Source: Deltaproteobacteria bacterium (lineage in GTDB: Bacteria > Acidobacteriota > Thermoanaerobaculia > Multivoradales > JAHZIX01). Taken from it: 47,845 nt of DNA. Made by a program: the position numbers and the translations under genes. This document shows, piece after piece, positions 16,711-25,603 of this stretch; within the stretch, counting starts at the first letter, position 1, and each line of letters opens with the position of its first letter. The stretch lies in contig JAHZIX010000047.1 of the NCBI GenBank assembly GCA_022601195.1, positions 1-47,845 of the forward strand, given 5' to 3'. A model generated the notes under the pieces. The model saw only the letters and a list, made by a program, of their open reading frames with translations, had not been told where the DNA came from and searched no databases.

Positions 16711-16819
16711 AGCCGAGCACCAGACTCCAGAGCCAAACTCGAAAACTAGACCCGCAAGCTAGCCTCGAGACCAGCCCCAAGAGCCAACTCCTAGAGCCAG
16801 TACCCCGAGAACCAGACTC
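16711..16819. repeat. Low-complexity spacer between convergent genes
   Basis: ACCAGACTCC occurs exactly at 16719-16728 and again at 16811-16820, and GAGCCAA-ACTC words recur at about 16730 and 16781. The spacer is made of degenerate copies of such 8-12-bp words. It separates two convergent genes and shows no hairpin terminator. Confidence 0.55.
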
Positions 16820-19222
16820 CTAGTCCTCCGGGGGAAAGAGAGCCGCCAGCAGCCGGCCCTGGGATGACCGCCATCCGCTAATTCCAGCGCCACCGGGAGC
16901 TTCGAGAAGCTCGACGTCAGCTCCTGCCTTACCGAGAGCCTCCGTCAACGCTGTGGAGGCAGCTCTTGGGTAGCCACCAGGCAGGCGGTAGTCGGAGGCC
17001 CGTCTCTCGATTCGGAAGATCATTCCTTTTGCAGCGCCGTCGCGAATCTGATTCAAGACATCCTCTTCTTGTGAATCCCGAGCGAAGTAGGACTGCGTCG
17101 CTACCCGAGAAAAGCTGCCGTCCGTGGTGAGAGCCGTCCAGGTCGCCAAGAAAGCGGAAGAGCCGATTCCCATGATGCCTCGCCGGGATGGATCCTTCAG
17201 GAGTCGATAGGATTTCTCCAGTCTTGGCAAGAGCTCCGTGACGAGCATCTTGGTGGTATTGCCGACGCCCCCGCGCCGGTGCTCCGAGAAGGAAGCCTGG
17301 GGCACGAAGGCCACCACCAAGGGCTCCAGCTGGCGATTGGCAATGAGCTGGTCGAGGGTGTGATCTAGGTGTAGAAAGGGCAGGTTGCGGTCGCTGTTGA
17401 CCACCAGGAGGGGATAGGAGCGACTCTCCTCCGAGCGGTAACTCGGGGGTAGGTAGACGGTGATTTGCCGTTCGTTGTCCAATACCTGGCTGGAAAAGGC
17501 GAAGGATTCGATCTGGCCTTTTGGAGCATCGGTGGTGATGGGAGGCCGGTGAGCATTCCCGGTGTATTCCGGCATCACCAGGGACGAAAGGGTCCTCTCG
17601 CCGAACTCGAGGGTGGCGGGGTTGGCTGGGTCCGGCACCGCGTCCTGGAATTCGATGGTCAACCGGTATTCCCACAAGCCTTTGGGGTCGAGCTCGAAGG
17701 ATCGATAGAAGAGATCCGTTCCGTCGATCCGGTGGAGCACCAACTCGCGCTCGACGCCGGTCAGATTGCCCTGCACGGCGACGTCGGTCCCTTGGCCCCG
17801 GTAGAGAACGTGGGCAAATCCGGAATCGTTGTCGACTTCGGTGAGAGGCCAGGTGGAATTCTCAGTGAGGTAGGCGTCCAGTCGGCCCGCCCGCTGGTCT
17901 CGGGGCAACTCTTCCAGGCTTTGCACGAGTCTTCCGAACTCGCCCAGGTAGACCTTCGGTTCCGGCATCTTCGAGGCACTGGCGCTGGACTTTTCCCCTC
18001 CGGTGATGCGCACGGCGACCAACTCTTCTTCATTTCGCACCACAATGCGCTGGTCGGCAAAGCTCGGCGCTGTCCAGCCTCGGTTCTCGAACAAGGCGAG
18101 GCGTGCTCTCTCCCGGTAGGCCTTTGGGTTCGCTTCAGAGACAACCAGGTCTCCGGACTTGCCGACCACCACCAGATGGCCATCGACGAGGGAGAAATCG
18201 TTGCCTCCCGGAGGGCGGGATCTCCAGGCCAAGCTTCCGTCCCGCACATCGAGACAGGTCAGAAAAGGGCCGCTCATTCCGTAGAGGTAGCCTTGATGCA
18301 TGACGGGGACGCCCAGGGCTCGTTTGAAGTCCCGGGAGCGCCACCGCTGGGAGACCTCGAAGCCATTCTCGCTGGTGGCCACATCGACCACTGCCACTTC
18401 CTGAGGACTGTTGACCAAGAGGCCACCCTCACCGAGAGGGAGAGGCAAACCGACGAAAGATGCTCCTGCGGGATCGAAGCCGTGCTCGTAGCTCCACAGC
18501 TGTGAACCGGAAGTGGGGTCCAGGGCCAGGAGGCGGGTGCCAGTGAGGGCGATGAGCTGCCGCCGCCCAGCCAGGTGGGCGATTTGAGGGGATTGATAAG
18601 TCACCTCATCATCGCCGACCGTCCATACGGTGTCCCCGCTAGCCCGGGAGAAGGCAGAAATGGCGTGCCCCTCCGGGCCGCCGGTTTCCACGATCAACAA
18701 CTCGCCGGCGACCAACGGTGCGGTGGAGAAGCCGAAGAAAGGAGCCTTCGCCTCGGTCTCCTCGAGTCGGCGCTGCCAAAGGAGAGCGCCGGAATCCAGT
18801 CGAAGGGCGAAGAGATCGCCGAAAGGGCCGAACCCATAGATCATCCCGTCTGCAATGACCGGGGTGGCGTTGGGGCCTCCTCTGGACCCGCCCTGGGAAG
18901 GAAAGGTGTCGGCAATGACATGGCGCCAGAGCTCTCCTCCATCCTCTAGGTCGAAGGCTGCGATGACATCCTTGTCCCCGTCTGCAAAAAGAGTGACGGC
19001 CCGACCTTCAGCGATGGCGACTCCGGAGTATCCAAGGCCCAACTTCTTCTTCCAGGCCACCTCGAGGGCGAAAGGCTCCGGAGGAAAGACCCCTGGCGTT
19101 GCGGTACTACCCGCCCGGTCCGGGCCTCGGTATTGAGGCCAGGAGTCCGCCTCGGCGGAGATGGCTAGAGCCATCGAGAGGCATAGAGCGAGGACGGAGC
19201 TGGCGAGTCGCAGTGATTGCAT
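16820..19222 (-). CDS. Secreted PQQ-like beta-propeller fused to an esterase-like domain
   Basis: The 800-residue protein has a signal peptide (residues 1-25), a PQQ-like beta-propeller (about 30-430, opening with WPQYRGPDRAG and repeated LxLDxxxGxxLW strands), a beta-sandwich-like stretch (about 440-560) and an alpha/beta-hydrolase of the enterochelin-esterase/Fes type (about 565-800, VYLPPSYR onward). The nucleophile elbow reads GIGSSAF (Ser689 probable). The C-terminal motif that should give the catalytic His (GGH-x-W in the family) reads GGAGISGW, with Ala779 in its place, so the esterase is probably inactive. GGGAGGA precedes ATG 19222. It is likely a periplasmic binding or scaffolding protein; it follows pilB-like gene with 157 bp between and may be a separate unit. 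Confidence 0.8.
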   Translation of the reverse strand: MQSLRLASSVLALCLSMALAISAEADSWPQYRGPDRAGSTATPGVFPPEPFALEVAWKKKLGLGYSGVAIAEGRAVTLFADGDKDVIAAFDLEDGGELWRHVIADTFPSQGGSRGGPNATPVIADGMIYGFGPFGDLFALRLDSGALLWQRRLEETEAKAPFFGFSTAPLVAGELLIVETGGPEGHAISAFSRASGDTVWTVGDDEVTYQSPQIAHLAGRRQLIALTGTRLLALDPTSGSQLWSYEHGFDPAGASFVGLPLPLGEGGLLVNSPQEVAVVDVATSENGFEVSQRWRSRDFKRALGVPVMHQGYLYGMSGPFLTCLDVRDGSLAWRSRPPGGNDFSLVDGHLVVVGKSGDLVVSEANPKAYRERARLALFENRGWTAPSFADQRIVVRNEEELVAVRITGGEKSSASASKMPEPKVYLGEFGRLVQSLEELPRDQRAGRLDAYLTENSTWPLTEVDNDSGFAHVLYRGQGTDVAVQGNLTGVERELVLHRIDGTDLFYRSFELDPKGLWEYRLTIEFQDAVPDPANPATLEFGERTLSSLVMPEYTGNAHRPPITTDAPKGQIESFAFSSQVLDNERQITVYLPPSYRSEESRSYPLLVVNSDRNLPFLHLDHTLDQLIANRQLEPLVVAFVPQASFSEHRRGGVGNTTKMLVTELLPRLEKSYRLLKDPSRRGIMGIGSSAFLATWTALTTDGSFSRVATQSYFARDSQEEDVLNQIRDGAAKGMIFRIERRASDYRLPGGYPRAASTALTEALGKAGADVELLEAPGGAGISGWRSSQGRLLAALFPPED

Positions 19223-19379
19223 CGAAGATTCCTCCCAAAAAGATGAAGATAGATGCTACCAAGGCTGTTGGGCCGAGCGGTGTAAAGACTTGTAAATCTG
19301 CGTGCTTTGGGGCCAGCAGCTTTGAGTCAGGCATTTTGGAAGAAGGGCGCGAGCTCGCTGCTGGAGATGGCCGGGAAGC

Positions 19380-21140
19380 CTAGAGGGAGGTCACCCGAAC
19401 CACCTCCTCAAAAGTGGTCGTCCCTTCTGCCAGCTTTCGCAGAGCGGATTGACGCAAGGTGCGCATGCCTTCCTTGACCGCCGTCCGTTTGATCTCTGGT
19501 GCGTCGGCTCCGGCGATGATCTGGTCTTTGATGGCATCGCTGATGGGTAGGACTTCGAATATGCCGGAGCGGCCCAGGTAGCCGGTCCCCCGACACTCGT
19601 GACAGCCGTTTCCTTCTTTGACTCGAACCTGCTTGCCTTCCGGCACGGACAAGCGCAAATTGCGCATTTCCTCGCGAGAGAGAAAGCGGTCGGTGGGGCA
19701 GTGGGGGCAGATCTTGCGAACCAATCGCTGGGCCATGGTGCCACTGAGGGTCGAAGCGATGAGAAAGCGCTCGATGCCCAGGTCAGCCAATCGGGTGATG
19801 GAAGAGGCGGCGTCGTTGGTATGCAAGGTGGAGAAGACGAGATGGCCGGTGAGCGCCGCCTGGGTGGAGTAGTGGGCGGTTTCGTTATCGCGAATTTCGC
19901 CGACCATGATGACATCCGGATCCTGACGCAGGATGTGGCGCAGGGCGACGGCAAAGGTGATGCCGACCTTGAGTTGTACTGAGGTCTGGTTGAACTCTTC
20001 GTAGACCATCTCGATGGGATCTTCGATGGTCGTCACATTGATCTCACGGTTGGCAACGGCGCTCAGAGCAGAATACAGAGTGGTGGTTTTTCCGGAGCCG
20101 GTGGGGCCGGTGACCAAGACGATGCCGTGAGGCCGGGTGATGAAGTCTTGAAACAGGGCGAGCTCGTCGGCATAGAACCCCAGGCTGGTGAGATCCTGGG
20201 TCAGGACTTCCGGGTCGAAGATCCGCATCACGACCTTTTCCCCAAACCCCACCGGTAGGGTCGAGATACGAAGCTCGACCTCCTGACCACCGCGAGTGGT
20301 CTTGATACGACCGTCCTGAGGCCGGCGTTTCTCGGCGATATCCAGGCGGGCCATCGTTTTGACACGGCTGATCACGGCTTTGTGAACCACCTTGGGCATC
20401 GTCTGCACGTCGTGGAGCACGCCGTCGATGCGAAAGCGAATCAGGCTCGCTTCGCGCCGCGGTTCGATGTGAATGTCGCTAGCCCGGCTCTCGTAGGCGT
20501 GCTGAAGCATGAACTCGACGGCGTTGACGACATGCTGATCACTGGACTCGATCTCGCTCTCGCTCTTCATGCGAACGAGTTGTTCCAGATTGCCCAAGTC
20601 GACGCTGGAAGTTAGATCTTGCTGAGCTCTCTTGACCGAATGCCGCAGGCCATAGAATTCCGTGATCGCCCGTAGAATCTCCGGCTCCGAAGCCACGACC
20701 ACTTCCAAGGGGCGATCGGCGATGCGTCGGAAGGAGTCCAGAGCTTCCAAGTCGAAGGGGTTGGCGCAGGCGACCTTGAGCTTGCCGTTGGCCATTCCCA
20801 AGGGGATCATGCGGTGGCGGCGAGCAAAGGGGCGAGACATCTTCGACTCGATGAGGTCGGCGTCGAGGGAGAGAGCATCGATCCGCACATGTTCGTGGCG
20901 GGCATCTTTGGCTAGGGCCTGGGCGATGGCCTGCTCGTCGATGATGCGACCGCCGTTGTCCGCGCTCGGAAGCTTGAGGGTCTGAATCATCTCGTAGGCC
21001 AGGGCCTTTTGCTCGTAGGCACGGTGAGAGGCCGAGGAGCTCAGGCTGCGAGCTTCCTTCTTGATCATCTCGACCTGATCTTCCGTGATCAGACCTTGTC
21101 GGAGCAAAACGTTGGAAACGAGTTGGGGAGTCAAGCTCAT
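19380..21140 (-). CDS. GspE/PilB-family secretion or type IV pilus ATPase
   Basis: The 586-residue protein has an MshEN/GspE N-terminal domain (about 60-165) and the hexameric ATPase core with Walker A GPTGSGKT (345-352), the Asp box, Walker B VIMVGEIRD (about 410-418) and the zinc tetracysteine (Cys478, Cys481, Cys513, Cys516). It would power assembly of a type IV pilus or type II secretion pseudopilus from the cytoplasm. The length is normal for PilB. No pilT, pilC or pseudopilin gene lies near, so PilB versus GspE stays open. It starts at ATG 21140 with AAGGA upstream. Confidence 0.95.
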   Translation of the reverse strand: MSLTPQLVSNVLLRQGLITEDQVEMIKKEARSLSSSASHRAYEQKALAYEMIQTLKLPSADNGGRIIDEQAIAQALAKDARHEHVRIDALSLDADLIESKMSRPFARRHRMIPLGMANGKLKVACANPFDLEALDSFRRIADRPLEVVVASEPEILRAITEFYGLRHSVKRAQQDLTSSVDLGNLEQLVRMKSESEIESSDQHVVNAVEFMLQHAYESRASDIHIEPRREASLIRFRIDGVLHDVQTMPKVVHKAVISRVKTMARLDIAEKRRPQDGRIKTTRGGQEVELRISTLPVGFGEKVVMRIFDPEVLTQDLTSLGFYADELALFQDFITRPHGIVLVTGPTGSGKTTTLYSALSAVANREINVTTIEDPIEMVYEEFNQTSVQLKVGITFAVALRHILRQDPDVIMVGEIRDNETAHYSTQAALTGHLVFSTLHTNDAASSITRLADLGIERFLIASTLSGTMAQRLVRKICPHCPTDRFLSREEMRNLRLSVPEGKQVRVKEGNGCHECRGTGYLGRSGIFEVLPISDAIKDQIIAGADAPEIKRTAVKEGMRTLRQSALRKLAEGTTTFEEVVRVTSL

Positions 21141-21316
21141 ATTTGGTGGTCGTCCTTAGTCGCCGAAGGGGGACCAAGATTCTAGCAGCTCTCCTAGATG
21201 GCGGGAGAGAAGTCCCCATAAAGAGGTTGCACGAGGACAGAGGGCGTCAAAGGAAGGAGCGGCCGGGAGCCCGAGAGAAGCGCTTCTAGGAGGGCTTTCA
21301 ATGGTCAGTGCCGAGG

Positions 21317-21362
21317 ACAAACAAACGTCTCGGCCGAGGCAAGCATTGCCCCGACCGAGACG
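21317..21362 (-). terminator. Rho-independent terminator after the trypsin gene
   Basis: On the minus strand CGTCTCGG (21355-21362) pairs with CCGAGACG (21326-21333), with an inner GGCAA-TGC-TTGCC hairpin, followed by TTTGTTTGT. It lies about 90 bp past the stop of the trypsin gene. The rest of the 309-bp spacer 21141-21449 shows no gene. Confidence 0.7.
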
Positions 21363-21449
21363 AAATTCAATCGACAGCTCCGGCGCCTTGCTCTACCGGA
21401 GAGATCATCGACGGGCTAGCGCACAGGAGACTGCACTCGAAGCTCCAGC

Positions 21450-22685
<1,236 letters not shown>

Positions 22686-22798
22686 TCTCGACCTCCTTAT
22701 GGGGCGCCATTCGTCGACGCTCACTTAAGCAACCGAGATTCCTGAGGCGATTCGATAAGGGAGGGGAAAACTTTTTTTGGGGAGGAGAAGAGTTGGTC

Positions 22799-24967
22799 CT
22801 AGGGTAGGCGGAAATCGATCACCAGCTCGGTCCATTCCTGCACCGGCCTTCCATCGCGCTCCGCGGCACGAAAGGAGGCTTGGAGGGCCGCTTCCCGGGC
22901 AGCCTCTTCAAAACCCACATCGGAACCACTGCTGCGAGTCACCAAGGCTTGCTGCACTTTGCCTTCTTCGTCGACCAGCACAGCGACGGTCACTTGGGCT
23001 TCTTGCCCGCGACGTTGCGCCAACGCTGGGTACTTGGGTTCCGGACGCTTCAGGAGTGTTGGCTTGGAAGGTTGAGGAGCCGAGGAGGCTTCGTCGTCCG
23101 CTTTCTGGCCGAGAGTGTCCGCCATGGGAGGACTGGAGTCCTCAGTGGTCGCTCCGTTGGAGCGAGAAGATATTGAAGCTGGTAGATCTCCGGAGGCACC
23201 CAGCCCAAGAGCAGGAGACGAGCTGAGCTGGGACTGGGGGAGAGGGTTTGAATCGAGATCGCTTTGGGAAGCTTGAGAAGGCAGCTCTCGAAGCTCTGCT
23301 CGATGCGGCTCTGGGGGCGATTCCGAGGGATCGGAGGAAGCTCTGAGGGGTGCATCAGAAGAGGTTGACACGCCGCCGCTGGAAGTTTCGTTGAGTTCGG
23401 GGTTCTGGACAGAAGTAGCGAGATGGGGTGGTGGGGTGGCGGTTGGCGATGCCGCAAGGATCTCCGCCTGGAGGGCGGTTACCTCGAGGGGAACCTCTGC
23501 GCTGTCGGTACTCTCGGCGGGTGCTCCGGCTAGGAGTGCTTCAGCTGCCGCCTTTCCAAATGCCGGTGCTCCAATGGTCGCCCCCCCAACCATCGATGCT
23601 CCAGGCGGGGTTTTCATTGGGGAGCTATCGCCGGATACTTGCGGCTGAAACATTGCCGGCTGCCGCTGAAATTGGCTCAGAGCTGCCACCAAGATCACGG
23701 CCAGGAGAACCGCTCCACCCACCCATATTGGCGCAGGAAAGAGGCCCGTGACTCGGCCTCTTGTCGGGGCTTCGCCACTAGTTTCGGCCCCCACTGGCGT
23801 CAGCTGATTTGGAGTTGGATGATGCGGGCTCTGAGGGTCCGGCCGGTGTGAGGTAGAGGAGGAGATCGAAGAATCTCCCTCCAGGGGGCTCGCCGAAGAA
23901 CCACTGAGAGCCCCTGCAGGAAGGGCAAGGAGGTGCTCCGAGACTTCTTCGAAATTCGAGAATCTCTCCTCCGGGTCCTTGGCTAGGCAGCGATGGATGC
24001 ACTCGGCCAGATCTTGGGGAATCTCTGGACGAAGCTCCTGCAAAGGGAGTTCCTCTACATGGAGGATCTGGTGCGCGATGTCCGCGAAGGCTCGACCTCG
24101 AAAGGGCCTTTGCCGGCAGAGGAGCTCATAGGCGAGGACTCCAAAGGAGAAGATATCGGATCTTTCTTCGAGGCTGTCCCCGGTGAGCTGCTCCGGGGCG
24201 ATGTAGCCAACGGTCCCCACCGTCATATGTTCTTGCGTCAGGCGTTGATCCTCGTGGATCAGACAAGCGATCCCAAAGTCCAGAATCTTGATTTGGCCGT
24301 TGGGCAACACCCGCACATTTCCCGGCTTGATGTCTCGGTGGAGGACTCCCGCCTGGTGGGCATAGGCAAGGCCTCGGGCGATCTGCTGAAGAAAGTCCCG
24401 TTGGGTTGGTAAGGGCAGGGGCTCCCTTCGAGCGATGAGGTGATCCAGGTCCTCCCCTGGGAGAAACTCCTGGACCAGAAAAGGAAGCCCTTCCTGCTCT
24501 CCGAAGTCGTGGACGGTGACGATCTTGGGATGTTGGAGGCCTGCAGCAATACGGGCTTCGCGAAAGAATCTCTTGCGCAGCTGCGGATCTCCAGAAGTGC
24601 AGGTCTTGATGGCGACCTGTCTCTCCAATTGGGGATCCCGGCCCCGGTAGACCTTGCCGAACCCCCCTTCCCCTACCAGCTCCAGGACTTCGTATTTGCC
24701 GAACCGAGACGGGTCCTTGGGCTCGTGCCCGACCTCGGTGGAGGCCAGCTTGCCAGAGGTGGATTGAAATAGCTCCAGACCTTCTTCGAGAGCGTCTTCC
24801 AGGAAGGTCTCGCTGGCTGCTTCAGCGTCGAGGAGGGTTTGAACTTCTCGCAGGAGAACGGCATCCCCGTGGGCAGCTTCCTGGACGAAATCAGCCCGTT
24901 CCATCGGGGCCACCAGCAGGGCACGGTCGAAGATCTCCTGGATCTGCTGCCAGCGATCAGGGTCCAC
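22799..24967 (-). CDS. Ser/Thr protein kinase fused to a TonB C-terminal domain
   Basis: The 722-residue protein has a short helical N-terminal region (1-80) usual in acidobacterial kinases, a Hanks-type kinase domain (about 90-350: GEGGFGKVY, Lys121 in VAIK, HRDIKPGN with Asp212, DFG at 230, APE), a Pro/Ser-rich stretch, one membrane helix (about 414-433), a Ser/Pro-rich periplasmic linker of about 200 residues and a TonB C-terminal domain (about 640-722, PEPKYPALA to VIDFRLP). All kinase catalytic residues are present. The GTG start at 24967 has GAGGAGAG upstream and overlaps the sigma-factor gene by 11 bp, so they are coupled. The topology equals that of TonB with a kinase on the cytoplasmic side. 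Immediately upstream are an ECF sigma factor and a TonB-dependent receptor. Confidence 0.93.
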   Translation of the reverse strand: MDPDRWQQIQEIFDRALLVAPMERADFVQEAAHGDAVLLREVQTLLDAEAASETFLEDALEEGLELFQSTSGKLASTEVGHEPKDPSRFGKYEVLELVGEGGFGKVYRGRDPQLERQVAIKTCTSGDPQLRKRFFREARIAAGLQHPKIVTVHDFGEQEGLPFLVQEFLPGEDLDHLIARREPLPLPTQRDFLQQIARGLAYAHQAGVLHRDIKPGNVRVLPNGQIKILDFGIACLIHEDQRLTQEHMTVGTVGYIAPEQLTGDSLEERSDIFSFGVLAYELLCRQRPFRGRAFADIAHQILHVEELPLQELRPEIPQDLAECIHRCLAKDPEERFSNFEEVSEHLLALPAGALSGSSASPLEGDSSISSSTSHRPDPQSPHHPTPNQLTPVGAETSGEAPTRGRVTGLFPAPIWVGGAVLLAVILVAALSQFQRQPAMFQPQVSGDSSPMKTPPGASMVGGATIGAPAFGKAAAEALLAGAPAESTDSAEVPLEVTALQAEILAASPTATPPPHLATSVQNPELNETSSGGVSTSSDAPLRASSDPSESPPEPHRAELRELPSQASQSDLDSNPLPQSQLSSSPALGLGASGDLPASISSRSNGATTEDSSPPMADTLGQKADDEASSAPQPSKPTLLKRPEPKYPALAQRRGQEAQVTVAVLVDEEGKVQQALVTRSSGSDVGFEEAAREAALQASFRAAERDGRPVQEWTELVIDFRLP

Positions 24968-25544
24968 GACTCTCCTCGACAGGGCCAGCGATCTCGCGGT
25001 AGAGCCAAGCGCGGGCGCGGCGGGTTTCGTTGACCACCGTGGGCGCAGAGATTCCCAGCAGCTGTGAGGTCTCCTCGAGAGTGAGCCCACCAAAGAACCG
25101 CAGCTCGATGATCTGGCTTTTCCGAGCATCGAAGGCCGCCAGGCTCTTGAGAGCATCGTCCAAATCGATCAGGTCTGCCCCCCGACCTCCCAGAGAGTCG
25201 AGGGATTCCTCCAGAGTCACTCGGACGAAATCGCCTCCCCGTTTGGCGGTGCGATGGGCACGAGCATGATCGACCAGAATTCCTCTCATGATCTTGGCGC
25301 TCACCGCATAGAAGTGAACACGGTCTTTCCACGGCGGCTTCTGCTTGTCGGCGAGGCGCAAGTAGGCTTCGTGAACCAGGGCCGTAGGTTGCAGAGTGTG
25401 GCCAGGGTGCTGTTTGTTGAGGTAGCCGCGGGCCAGCCTTCTCAGCTCGCCATAGACCAGAGGAAGAAGCTCTTCAGCAGCATTGGCGCCGCCTTCGTTC
25501 CACAGGGCGAGGGCTTCGGTCACTTCCTTGGGAATGGGATTCAT
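24957..25544 (-). CDS. ECF-family RNA polymerase sigma factor (TIGR02999-like)
   Basis: The 195-residue protein has sigma-2 (LLPLVYGELRRLARGYL, then QPTALVHEAYLRL) and sigma-4 (IIELRFFGGLTLEETSQLLG, then TVVNETRRARAWL) regions in the arrangement of the TIGR02999 group, which is common in Acidobacteriota and Planctomycetes next to Ser/Thr kinases. The start is ATG 25544; an adjacent TTG just upstream is less likely. It overlaps the kinase gene and follows the receptor gene by 59 bp. No anti-sigma factor is encoded nearby, as is usual for this group; control by the kinase is plausible but inferred. Confidence 0.93.
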   Translation of the reverse strand: MNPIPKEVTEALALWNEGGANAAEELLPLVYGELRRLARGYLNKQHPGHTLQPTALVHEAYLRLADKQKPPWKDRVHFYAVSAKIMRGILVDHARAHRTAKRGGDFVRVTLEESLDSLGGRGADLIDLDDALKSLAAFDARKSQIIELRFFGGLTLEETSQLLGISAPTVVNETRRARAWLYREIAGPVEESRGP

Positions 25545-25603
25545 CAAAGAACGGTTCCTACCGAACCCCGATTGGGCAATACCTGAGAGAGCTCATGGTG
25601 CAT

